Positions 8,486-15,796 of a stretch of DNA of 61,592 bases are shown here, in pieces. Position 1 is the stretch's first letter, and every line of letters starts with the position of its first letter. The translations under genes were made by a program, and so were the position numbers. The notes beneath the pieces were generated by a model that was not told the origin of the DNA, searched no databases, and saw only the letters and a list, made by a program, of their open reading frames with translations. The DNA comes from Lachnospiraceae bacterium (lineage in GTDB: Bacteria > Bacillota > Clostridia > Lachnospirales > Lachnospiraceae), in NCBI GenBank assembly GCA_030825115.1, contig JAPJQL010000009.1, positions 1 to 61,592 of the forward strand. Reading direction: 5' to 3'.

Positions 8486-8716
8486 ATGAATGAAATTAAT
8501 GTAACATTTAAAAATCCGAATGAAGTGCTGGATTTTGTAAATAAAGTCGTAAAGTATCCGTTTGATATGGACTTGAGCAGAGGAAGTATCGTAGTTGACG
8601 CAAAATCTCTGCTGGGCATCATGAATCTGGGATTTAATCAGATCGTGAACCTTAAGGTGTACTCGGACGAGTGCGAAGAACTTTGCCAGGATATTGAGAA
8701 ATATATCGCAGCATAA
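8486..8716 (+). CDS. HPr-family small protein lacking the phospho-histidine
   Basis: 76 residues from the ATG at 8486, preceded by AAGGAG. The fold-defining pattern of HPr is visible: VTFKNP at the start and VVDAKSLLGIMNLG matching the regulatory Ser46 region, with Ser41 as its equivalent. The GLHARPA segment with His15 is absent, replaced by NEVLDFV. It therefore cannot carry phosphate from Enzyme I to sugars. By analogy with Crh it could only be a regulatory protein (HPr kinase/CcpA axis), which is inference. It is monocistronic and followed by a strong terminator. Confidence 0.8.
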   Translation: MNEINVTFKNPNEVLDFVNKVVKYPFDMDLSRGSIVVDAKSLLGIMNLGFNQIVNLKVYSDECEELCQDIEKYIAA

Positions 8717-8766
8717 CTGCCGGGCAGCTGAATCAGCTTTTATCAATTTATTGTTCCCCATACTGA

Positions 8767-8800
8767 GCAGAATAGCGTAAGCTATTCTGCCTTTTATTTT
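8767..8800 (+). terminator. Intrinsic terminator after the HPr-like gene
   Basis: A perfect 10-bp stem GCAGAATAGC/GCTATTCTGC with a GTAA tetraloop, followed by CTTTTATTTT. Confidence 0.92.
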
Positions 8801-8874
8801 GCCCCAAATTGTGGTAAAATGACGAAAATACGGACCAACAGGTTTTTACTATTTTCAGGGAGTGAGGTAAGACA

Positions 8875-10179
8875 ATGTATAAGATTGTTTCCAGATTATT
8901 GATTTACGGTGACATGCCAAAGGATACGATACTGATGGAACTGAGCGACATCATCCGCAAGATGGACGACGGGAGCCAGACGAAGGAGGAGCTGGCGACC
9001 CGCGTGCTGACACAGATCAGGCATCTTTTGCAGGTGGCGACGGATTATGGGTTTGACAAGAATTTGTGGCACAACTATCTGACGTTTTTGCTGATCACCA
9101 GCGAGAATCCGTTCAGTATCACCTGCGAGAAGGTGGGGGCGAACGAGGGGAGCGTCAACTACTTTGCAAAAGGGGATTTCAGGGCGTTTCAGGCACTATT
9201 TGATTATGATTTTGGGCCGCTGGAGGAATATCTGGGGCTGGACTGCTTCAGTTGGATATCGGACTATCGGGCCATCGGGAAAAAGGAGCTGATGTACAAT
9301 AAAAATGTCAGCGAGAAGGTGCAGGCGCTGAGTCTTAAGCTGGAAGCGGCAAGGGATGAGCATGAATTTTTTGACTGTGTGACTGGTTTTTATAAAGATT
9401 ATGGGGTTGGGATGTTTGGACTCAACAAGGCATTTCGGATCTTGTCCGGGGATGACGGCACGGTGACGTTCTGCCCGATCAACAACATGGACGCGGTGAT
9501 GCTTGACGACCTGATCGGATATGAGCTGCAGAAAAAGAAGCTGGTGGACAATACGCGCGCTTTTGTGGAGGGGAAAAAGGCAAACAATGTGCTGTTGTTT
9601 GGGGACAGCGGAACCGGAAAATCCACCAGCATCAAGGCCATCGTCAATGAGTTCTATGACCAGGGCCTGCGTATGATCGAGATTTATAAGCACCAGTTCA
9701 AAGACCTGTCTGCGGTGATCGCCCAGATCAAGAACCGCAATTACCGGTTTATCATCTATATGGACGATCTGTCTTTTGAGGAGTTCGAGGTGGAATATAA
9801 ATTCCTCAAAGCGGTCATCGAGGGCGGGGTGGAGACAAGGCCGGACAATATCCTGATCTATGCGACCTCCAACCGGCGTCATCTGATCAAGGAGAACTGG
9901 AGCGACCGGGACGATATGGAGCACAGCAACAGCCTGCACCGCTCCGACACGCTGGAGGAGAAGCTGTCCCTGTTCAACCGTTTTGGCGTTACGATCAACT
10001 ATTCAAAGCCGACGCAGAAGGAGTATTTCCATATCGTGATCGAACTGGCGCGCAAGGCGGGGATCAGGATGAGCGATGAGGAGCTGAGCGCGGAGGCGAA
10101 CAAATGGGAACTGAGCCATGGAGGTATTTCCGGGCGGACAGCCCAGCAGTTTATCAATTATCTGCTGGGGCAGCAGTAA
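8875..10179 (+). CDS. DUF815-family AAA-type ATPase
   Basis: 434 residues, start ATG with GGGAGTGAGG upstream. Walker A (LLFGDSGTGKST) is at about 240-250 and Walker B (FIIYMDDLSFEEF) at about 297-309. An arginine/asparagine sensor region (ATSNRRHLIKENW) and a C-terminal lid end in SGRTAQQFINYLL. This arrangement is typical of the DUF815 family, AAA+ proteins of unknown cellular role. The N-terminal 200 residues are a helical extension. There is no membrane segment. It is monocistronic with its own short upstream region after the 8767-8800 terminator. Confidence 0.85.
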   Translation: MYKIVSRLLIYGDMPKDTILMELSDIIRKMDDGSQTKEELATRVLTQIRHLLQVATDYGFDKNLWHNYLTFLLITSENPFSITCEKVGANEGSVNYFAKGDFRAFQALFDYDFGPLEEYLGLDCFSWISDYRAIGKKELMYNKNVSEKVQALSLKLEAARDEHEFFDCVTGFYKDYGVGMFGLNKAFRILSGDDGTVTFCPINNMDAVMLDDLIGYELQKKKLVDNTRAFVEGKKANNVLLFGDSGTGKSTSIKAIVNEFYDQGLRMIEIYKHQFKDLSAVIAQIKNRNYRFIIYMDDLSFEEFEVEYKFLKAVIEGGVETRPDNILIYATSNRRHLIKENWSDRDDMEHSNSLHRSDTLEEKLSLFNRFGVTINYSKPTQKEYFHIVIELARKAGIRMSDEELSAEANKWELSHGGISGRTAQQFINYLLGQQ

Positions 10180-10237
10180 AATTTCGACTAAAACATTAAT
10201 TTTTTTTAGACATTCTAAAAGATTTTGAGAAAATCCA

Positions 10238-10265
10238 TTGATTTTTGTTTATTATGTGGTAGAAT
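10238..10265 (+). promoter_or_regulatory. Promoter of the molybdenum hydroxylase gene, with an 85-nt leader
   Basis: TTGATT and TAGAAT are separated by 16 bp. The leader (about 10272-10354) contains a 5-bp hairpin ATGTG/TACAT capped by ACGA (10294-10307), nested in CCATG...CATGG. No known riboswitch consensus was recognised. Confidence 0.6.
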
Positions 10266-10354
10266 GATAACATAAGGTGCCATGACCTAGCAAATGTGAC
10301 GATACATGGGGAACTGAGAAGGAACGAAACAGATGTGAAAGGTGAGGTTTAAGT

Positions 10355-12928
10355 ATGTACACATTTTATGTTAATGACCACATGATTCAGACGGAGGCAG
10401 AGGGGAAACTGCTTCCATTTCTGAGGGATGTATGTAAGCTGAAATCAGTGAAGGACGGGTGTAGTGAAGGCGCGTGCGGGACCTGTCATGTACTGATCGA
10501 CGGCAAGCCGACGAAGGCCTGCGTGCCGGCGCTCTCATCGCTGGAAGGGAAGCATATTCTCACGATCGAAGGATTTTCTGAGGAAGAGCAGGAACTTTAT
10601 GCCTATGCATTTGCCGAGGCGGGCGCGGTGCAGTGCGGATTCTGTATTCCCGGCATGGTGATCTGCGCCAAGGGGCTTTTAGACGTCAATCCCAATCCGG
10701 ACCGCAATGACGTGGCATTCGCGCTCCGCAACAATATCTGCCGTTGTACGGGGTATAAGAAGATTATCGATGCGGTGATGCTGGCGGCCAAGATCAAGAG
10801 AGAGGGGAACGGGATTCCGGAGCATTCGTTCACCTGGCAGATTGGCGAGCGGGTGCACCGTGTGGATGCCAGAGAGAAGACCCTGGGCTATGGCGAGTAC
10901 GTGGATGATATGGAAGTTGAAGGTCTGACCTATGCAAGTGCAGTCCGCTCTGAATACCCGCGTGCGCGGGTTCTGTCGATCGATACCTCCGAGGCGGAGG
11001 CGATGGAAGGCGTGATTCGTGTCTATACGGCTGCAGATGTGCCAGGTTCTGTGAAGACGGGGCATTTGAAACAGGACTGGGATGCGATGATTCCGGTGGG
11101 TGACTGTACTCGTTATCTGGGAGATTCGATCGCTATCGTACAGGCCAGGACGCCGGAGATTTTAGCGGCGGCAAAGAAGCTTGTAAAAGTGGAATATGAA
11201 GTTCTGGAACCGGTGAAGAGCCCATATGAGGCGATGAAGGAGGATGCCCCTGTCCTGCATGAGGGAGGAAACCTGCTGGCTCATAAACATGTGTCCCGCG
11301 GGAATGCAAAGGCGGCGATCGCGCGTTCCAAATATGTTCTGAACGAGAAGTTTACAACTCCGTTTACGGAACATGCATTCTTAGAGCCGGAGTGCTCCGT
11401 CGCCATGCCGGACGGGGACGGTGTGCTGGTGTACTCTTCGGATCAGGGCGTATATGATACCCAGCATGAGTGCGCTACCCTTCTGGGGCTTCCAATGGAG
11501 AAGGTGAAGGTTGTCAATAAGTTGGTGGGCGGCGGTTTTGGCGGCAAGGAGGATATGACGGTACAGCATCATGCGGCGCTGGTGGCCTATCTTTCTGGTC
11601 GTCCGGTTAAGGTGAAGTTGACGCGGGCTGAGAGTATGGTCATCCATCCGAAGCGCCATCCGATGGATATGGAGTTTACGGTGGGCTGTGATGAGAACGG
11701 AATCATCCAGGGCGTGGTGGCAACTGTTATTTCAGATACGGGAGCGTATGCGTCGCTTGGCGGACCGGTGCTGGAGCGCGCCTGCACCCATGCGGCGGGA
11801 CCGTACAATTACCAGAATTTTGAGATAGACGGAAAGGCTTACTACACCAACAATCCTCCGGCCGGTGCGTTCCGTGGATTTGGCGTGACCCAGACCTGCT
11901 TTGGCATGGAGATGATGCTGACAAAGCTGGCGGATATGGTGGGCATCAGCCCGTGGGAAATCCGCTACCGCAATGCCATCCGTCCGGGACAGGAACTTCC
12001 GAACGGTCAGATCGTGGATGAGTCGACCGGTCTGGTGGAGACGCTGGAGGCGGTGAAGGATATTTTTGAGAGCAGCAAATATGCAGGCATCGCCTGTGCG
12101 ATGAAGAACGCGGGCGTCGGTGTCGGGATCCCGGATACAGGGCGTGTAATTCTGGGAGTAAAAGACGGCATGGTACATATCCGTTCTGGTGCATCCTGTA
12201 TCGGGCAGGGGCTTGGTACGGTGCTGGTGCAGATGGTGGCAACCCAGACCGGGCTTTCGAGAGAGCAGATCTTCTATGACGCATCTAATACCATCAATGC
12301 CCCGGATTCCGGCACGACCTCCGGTTCGAGGCAGACGCTGGTAACCGGCGAGGCGGCGAGACGGGCGTGCGAGCTTTTGAATGCGGACTTGAAAGAGCAT
12401 GGGCTGTCGGAGCTGGAAGGGAAGGAATATTACGGAGAATATCTGGCAAAGACGGATCCTCTTGGGGCAAATGTTCCGAATCCGGTATCCCATGTGGCGT
12501 ATGGATATGCGACCCAGGTATGTATCCTGAACGAGGACGGGACGGTAGAGAAGCTTGTTGCCGCACATGATGTGGGAAAGGCTGTGAACCCGTTGTCGGT
12601 GGAAGGCCAGATCGAGGGCGGCGTCGTGATGTCCCTTGGATTTGCGCTGACAGAAGAGTATGTGGTGGAAGACTGCGTACCCAAGTCCAAATTTGGTACA
12701 CTGGGACTGTTCAGGGCAAACAAGACACCAGACGTGGAGAGCATTATCGTAGAAAAGGCAGGGCTGAATGTTGCCTGCGGTGCAATCGGCATCGGAGAGA
12801 TTACGTCGATCCCGACAGCACCGGCGATTGCCGGAGCTTACTATAAGCTGGATGGGAAGTACAGGACCAGCCTGCCGTTGGAAGACACGCCTTATGCGAG
12901 GAAAAAGAAGGCGTCTGTAAAAAAATAA
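10355..12928 (+). CDS. Selenium-dependent-type xanthine dehydrogenase/molybdenum hydroxylase (Fe-S and Mo subunits fused)
   Basis: 857 residues. Residues 1-150 carry two [2Fe-2S] clusters: a plant-type site with Cys36, 41, 44 and 56, and a second with Cys94, 97, 129 and 131 (CGFC...CRC). From about 165 onward is the molybdopterin-binding subunit, with GGGFGGKED, GAFRGFGVTQ, GQGLGTV and the catalytic Glu region IGIGEITSIP. No FAD domain is present or adjacent. This fused layout and length match selenium-dependent xanthine dehydrogenases of Clostridia, which hydroxylate purines using a labile Se-containing Mo cofactor. Substrate and selenium dependence are inferred. No selenium-cofactor maturation genes are in the window. 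Confidence 0.85.
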   Translation: MYTFYVNDHMIQTEAEGKLLPFLRDVCKLKSVKDGCSEGACGTCHVLIDGKPTKACVPALSSLEGKHILTIEGFSEEEQELYAYAFAEAGAVQCGFCIPGMVICAKGLLDVNPNPDRNDVAFALRNNICRCTGYKKIIDAVMLAAKIKREGNGIPEHSFTWQIGERVHRVDAREKTLGYGEYVDDMEVEGLTYASAVRSEYPRARVLSIDTSEAEAMEGVIRVYTAADVPGSVKTGHLKQDWDAMIPVGDCTRYLGDSIAIVQARTPEILAAAKKLVKVEYEVLEPVKSPYEAMKEDAPVLHEGGNLLAHKHVSRGNAKAAIARSKYVLNEKFTTPFTEHAFLEPECSVAMPDGDGVLVYSSDQGVYDTQHECATLLGLPMEKVKVVNKLVGGGFGGKEDMTVQHHAALVAYLSGRPVKVKLTRAESMVIHPKRHPMDMEFTVGCDENGIIQGVVATVISDTGAYASLGGPVLERACTHAAGPYNYQNFEIDGKAYYTNNPPAGAFRGFGVTQTCFGMEMMLTKLADMVGISPWEIRYRNAIRPGQELPNGQIVDESTGLVETLEAVKDIFESSKYAGIACAMKNAGVGVGIPDTGRVILGVKDGMVHIRSGASCIGQGLGTVLVQMVATQTGLSREQIFYDASNTINAPDSGTTSGSRQTLVTGEAARRACELLNADLKEHGLSELEGKEYYGEYLAKTDPLGANVPNPVSHVAYGYATQVCILNEDGTVEKLVAAHDVGKAVNPLSVEGQIEGGVVMSLGFALTEEYVVEDCVPKSKFGTLGLFRANKTPDVESIIVEKAGLNVACGAIGIGEITSIPTAPAIAGAYYKLDGKYRTSLPLEDTPYARKKKASVKK

Positions 12929-12947
12929 AAAAATATTTGAAAAACTC

Positions 12948-12976
12948 TTGACAAATCGGCTGATATGCAGTAAAAT
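12948..12976 (+). promoter_or_regulatory. Sigma-A promoter of tRNA-Arg
   Basis: A consensus TTGACA, a 17-bp spacer, then TAAAAT, ending 44 bp upstream of the mature tRNA. Confidence 0.85.
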
Positions 12977-13020
12977 TTGTAATGTTGCAGCGGTCAAGCG
13001 CTGACAGCCATTACAAATAT

Positions 13021-13094
13021 GTGTGCGTAGCTCAGCTGGATAGAGCACTTGGCTACGGACCAAGGTGTCGGGAGTTCGAATCTTCTCGCGCACG
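13021..13094 (+). tRNA. tRNA-Arg (ACG)
   Basis: The acceptor GTGTGCG pairs with CGCGCAC. The D arm contains GCTCAGCTGGATAGAGC. The anticodon stem CTTGG/CCAAG encloses CTACGGA (anticodon ACG, expected to be edited to ICG). The T arm is GGGAG/CTTCT and the discriminator is G. It stands alone, with its own promoter and terminator. Confidence 0.95.
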
Positions 13095-13100
13095 TATAAA

Positions 13101-13131
13101 AAAGGGTATCTCTTTGGAGATACCCTTTTTC
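13101..13131. terminator. Bidirectional intrinsic terminator after tRNA-Arg
   Basis: A 12-bp perfect stem (AAAGGGTATCTC/GAGATACCCTTT) with a TTTG loop, flanked by A and T runs. It also lies 10 bp past the end of the minus-strand coat-type gene, which it can terminate. Confidence 0.93.
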
Positions 13132-13140
13132 ATTGTGGGT

Positions 13141-13431
13141 TTAATTGCAATCAGTTAAAAGTGGAATGATTGCATCCAATTTTGCTTTTAGCACGCCTTC
13201 AAGGGCTGTTATTTGTTCCAGCATGGTCTGGACAGAGGTATCTATTGCAAGTAACGTTTCGATATCGCTGTACGTGTCGACCACTTTGTTGATCTTTGCA
13301 CACTATGCATTTAAAATGCAGGCCAGCGCATCCTCTTCATGGGCAATGGAGGTTGCGATATCTAAGAATATAGGGCAAGGGCAACTCTGTGGGCAAGATT
13401 GTGGATAAAGAATATTTTTGTTATCATTCAT
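13141..13431 (-). pseudogene. Cys-rich spore-coat-type protein gene interrupted by an in-frame TAG codon
   Basis: From the ATG at 13431 (AAAGGAG 9 nt upstream) the frame runs 42 codons, meets TAG at 13303-13305, then continues open for 53 more codons to TAA at 13141. The N-terminal part has a Cys/Pro leader (PQSCPQSCPCP) and IATSIAHEEDALACILNA. The part after TAG reads CAKINKVVDTYSDIETLL and is clearly coding in character. In related spore-surface proteins the motif is typically ILNAEGEKIQ, so the stop appears to replace a Glu codon (GAG to TAG). A sigma-K-type promoter lies upstream. It is either a recent nonsense allele, a readthrough gene or a base-call error; no other decay is visible. 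Confidence 0.75.
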
Positions 13432-13463
13432 TGATGAGATCTCCTTTCCTGTTGAGATAATTA

Positions 13464-13492
13464 TAATATATGGACAAGGTAAGAAAAGTGTG
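13464..13492 (-). promoter_or_regulatory. Candidate sigma-K promoter of the interrupted coat-type gene
   Basis: On the minus strand: CACA, a 16-nt spacer, then CATATATTA, a full match to mACm-N16-CATAnnnTA. The predicted leader is about 26 nt. The architecture is identical to the two promoters of the collagen-like operon. Confidence 0.7.
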
Positions 13493-13581
13493 ACAAGCCA
13501 CATTATGAATGATTTAAAACTTTTCCAGATAATAATTTGTCCTTTGACCGTTATAATTATCATATGGAGGTGAAAGGAAGA

Positions 13582-13761
13582 ATGAACAGGGCAGAACAGA
13601 TGCTGAGGGAACTATATGGTTATACGGATGAGCAGTTGCTGGAAGAAGTCCGGCTGGCTGAGGAGGAGCTGATGCGGGAGGGCGGAGGAGAAGCGGTGAC
13701 AGAGGAGGAAATGAACGACATGCTGGAGCGGCTGAAACAGATTAAAAGGAGGAACCTCTGA
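13582..13761 (+). CDS. Small acidic protein of unknown function
   Basis: 59 residues from the ATG at 13582, with GGAGGTG 9 nt upstream. A TATAAT at 13552-13557 would put the transcript start near 13564, which also favours this start over the ATG at 13564. The product is Glu-rich and helical (LLEEVRLAEEELMREGG...EEEMNDMLERLKQIKRR), without Cys, signal peptide or membrane segment. It lies just upstream of treR in the same direction. The family was not recognised; it could be a small regulatory or coiled-coil protein. Confidence 0.6.
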   Translation: MNRAEQMLRELYGYTDEQLLEEVRLAEEELMREGGGEAVTEEEMNDMLERLKQIKRRNL

Positions 13762-13778
13762 AAAAGTTTGCCGGATCA

Positions 13779-13820
13779 TTGACCAGCCCTGTACGTATAT
13801 GTTAATATTGACATATTAAC
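13779..13820 (+). promoter_or_regulatory. treR promoter with TACGTA operator and a second palindrome
   Basis: TTGACC (13779) and TAATAT (13803) are 18 bp apart. Inside the spacer lies TGTACGTATATG (core 13792-13797). The 13-bp stretch 13792-13804 is found inverted and exact at 19334-19346 in the treB promoter. Overlapping the -10 is a perfect inverted repeat, GTTAATAT-TGAC-ATATTAAC (13801-13820). Autoregulation by TreR is inferred. Confidence 0.7.
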
Positions 13821-13850
13821 AGACCAAACAGGTAAATGAGGTTGGGAGAC

Positions 13851-14567
13851 ATGAACGAGAGCAAATATAAAAAGCTGTATCACGCATTGTTGGATCAGAT
13901 TGAGCGTCAGGAGTACCTGCCTGGGGAGAAGCTGCCTGCAGAGGGAGAGCTGATGGAACTGCACGGGGTATCGCGGGATACGGTGAGGAAAGCGCTTGCG
14001 ATGCTGCTGCAGGACGGTTATATCCAGAAAGGACAGGGAAAGGCGGCAGTTGTACTGGACAAGAGTAAGTTTAATTTTCCTGTGTCTGAGATTGCCAGTT
14101 TTAAGGAAATCTACAAGTATTCTGACAGCAACCCAAGGACTTACGTGGAAAACCTGGAAATCTGCGTGGACGATCCCAAGGTGATGGAATGCCTGCAGCT
14201 GAAAGCCGGTGAGGAAGCCTTTGTGCTGGTGCGTGTGAGGGAGATCGACGGGGAGAAGATCATCGTGGACAAGGATTATTTTTCCCGGAAGGTGGTCCAG
14301 AACCTGCCTCTGAAGGCAGCGCAGGAGTCGGTGTATGAGTATCTGGAACAGGAAGTCGGGCTGAAGATTGGATATGCCATGAAGGAAATCACGGTGCAGA
14401 CGGCGAAGGAACGGGATTATGAGCGTTTGGACATGATGAATTATGATATGGTGGTTGTGGTAAAAAGCTATACGTATCTGGAGGACGGAACCCTGTTTCA
14501 ATATACGGAGTCCAGGCACAGGCCGGATAAATTCCGGTTCGTGGATTATGCGAAGCGGAGAGTGTGA
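13851..14567 (+). CDS. treR: GntR-family (HutC/TreR type) trehalose operon repressor
   Basis: 238 residues from the ATG at 13851, with GAGG 8 nt upstream. The N-terminal winged helix (about 5-70) contains YLPGEKLPAEGELMELHGVSRDTVRKAL. The C-terminal UTRA effector domain (about 80-235) contains EAFVLVRVREIDGEKIIVDKD and FQYTESRHRPDKFRF. By family it binds trehalose-6-phosphate and releases the operator. Its promoter shares a TACGTA operator with treB 5.5 kb downstream, which supports the assignment. A licT-bglP-bglA module now separates it from treB-treC. Confidence 0.85.
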   Translation: MNESKYKKLYHALLDQIERQEYLPGEKLPAEGELMELHGVSRDTVRKALAMLLQDGYIQKGQGKAAVVLDKSKFNFPVSEIASFKEIYKYSDSNPRTYVENLEICVDDPKVMECLQLKAGEEAFVLVRVREIDGEKIIVDKDYFSRKVVQNLPLKAAQESVYEYLEQEVGLKIGYAMKEITVQTAKERDYERLDMMNYDMVVVVKSYTYLEDGTLFQYTESRHRPDKFRFVDYAKRRV

Positions 14568-14663
14568 GTGACGGCAGATGAAAGTGTCTTTAGGCATTAT
14601 ATACAAGAAATGCCGGAAAAAATTGTGTAAAACCGAGAAATGAAAATGTTGGTGGAAAAAGAC

Positions 14664-14692
14664 TTGTGTGCGGGAAACCAATATGTTAGAAT
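14664..14692 (+). promoter_or_regulatory. Promoter of the beta-glucoside (licT) operon
   Basis: TTGTGT and TAGAAT are separated by 17 bp, ending 14 bp before the RAT antiterminator element. Confidence 0.7.
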
Positions 14693-14706
14693 GGGGCACA
14701 GAAACA

Positions 14707-14803
14707 GGATAGTGATTGTTTAAGACAAGCTAAACCTGCATATCAGAAGCTACAGCCAGAATAGAAGATGATTCCGGCTTGTGTTTGATATGCAGGTTTT
14801 TTG
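14707..14803 (+). promoter_or_regulatory. RAT antiterminator overlapping a leader terminator (LicT/BglG target)
   Basis: The RAT-like element starts GGATAGTGATTG and ends AAGCTAAACCT (14707-14737). Its last bases are also the 5' arm of a 14-bp terminator stem (AAACCTGCATATCA at 14732-14745 with TGATATGCAGGTTT at 14786-14799), followed by T residues. RNA-bound LicT would block the terminator. This is the classical mutually exclusive arrangement. Confidence 0.88.
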
Positions 14804-14826
14804 TTTCCGGGAAAAGGGGTGCTGAT

Positions 14827-15684
14827 ATGGGGCAGGGCATGAAAATACAGAAGATTTTGAATAATAATGCGGCAGTCGTATCGGATGGGACAGCCAAAGA
14901 AAAGATTGTCATGGGCAGGGGGATCTGTTTTAAGAAAAAGGTTGGGGAGGAAGTTCTGACCGAAGCGGTAGACAAGGTGTTTGCCCTTTCGACGGAAGAT
15001 GCGAATACCAAATTCCAGGTGCTGATCAAGGATATGCCGATGGAGCATATCGTGCTGGGGGAACGGATCATCATGGAGGCGCGCAGGCGGCTGGGGAAGA
15101 AGCTGAATGATATGTTGTATATTTCCCTGATCGACCATGTACACACCTCGATCGTGCGGTATCTGGACGGGATAACGGTAAAAAATGCGCTGCTCTGGGA
15201 GATACGGCGGTTTTACCGGGAAGAGTATGAGATCGGGCTTTGGGCTCTCCGGCTGATTGGGGAGGAATTCAAGGTGGAGCTTCCGGAAGATGAGGCCGGA
15301 TTTATCGCGCTCCATATTGCCAACGCCGAGATGGATGAGCAGAAGATGCACAATATGTATGAGATTACCCGGATCATGCAGGAAATCTCCAATATTGTGA
15401 AATATCATTTTCAGATGGAATTTGACGAGGATGATGTGTATTATTACCGGTTTATCACCCATTTGAAGTTTTTTGCAAAACGACTGGTGGAAGCAAAGAC
15501 TTATGACGATGGGGACAGCGACGGGCTGTTTGAGATGATACGGGAAAGATATGACAGGGCGTTTGGATGTGTGGAGAAGATCACGGCCTTTGTCCTGAAA
15601 AAATATAGTTATGCGCTGTCGAAGGATGAGCAGCTCTATCTGACGATCCATATCGAACGGATTATCAGCAAAGCGGACTGCTGA
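14827..15684 (+). CDS. licT: BglG/LicT-family transcription antiterminator
   Basis: 285 residues from the ATG at 14827 (AAGGGG upstream); the ATG at 14839 is an alternative. The CAT RNA-binding domain (KIQKILNNNAAVVSD...GICFKKKVGEEV) occupies about 1-60. It is followed by PRD1 (His in IDHVHTSIVR and FIALHIANAE) and PRD2 (ITHLKFFAKRL, LYLTIHIERI). PTS-dependent phosphorylation of the PRD histidines controls activity. As the first gene after its own RAT-terminator leader, it autoregulates the following EIIBCA and GH1 genes. Confidence 0.93.
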   Translation: MGQGMKIQKILNNNAAVVSDGTAKEKIVMGRGICFKKKVGEEVLTEAVDKVFALSTEDANTKFQVLIKDMPMEHIVLGERIIMEARRRLGKKLNDMLYISLIDHVHTSIVRYLDGITVKNALLWEIRRFYREEYEIGLWALRLIGEEFKVELPEDEAGFIALHIANAEMDEQKMHNMYEITRIMQEISNIVKYHFQMEFDEDDVYYYRFITHLKFFAKRLVEAKTYDDGDSDGLFEMIRERYDRAFGCVEKITAFVLKKYSYALSKDEQLYLTIHIERIISKADC

Positions 15685-15796
15685 CAGGCGGGGAGGCGGT
15701 TTTTAGCGCCTGGCAATCATTTGTGCTCCAGGGTGGTGACATTCAGTTGGCCAAACCTTCATGCTTTATAAAAGAAAAAAGAATGGAGGAAATGTA

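Noticed and set aside
10270..10354. Guanidine-II (mini-ykkC) riboswitch in the leader of the molybdenum hydroxylase
   Set aside because: Only one hairpin with an ACGA loop is formed (10294-10307). The second ACGA (in GGAACGAAAC) has no flanking complementarity, and the gene is not a guanidine carrier.
11732..13093. Minus-strand open frame of about 450 codons opposite the xanthine dehydrogenase
   Set aside because: It runs through tRNA-Arg, has Arg/His/Leu-rich low-complexity composition and lacks motifs; the plus-strand gene has full domain support.
14743..15651. Minus-strand open frame of about 300 codons opposite licT
   Set aside because: It is antisense to a well-supported gene and to the RAT leader, with no recognisable domain or ribosome site.
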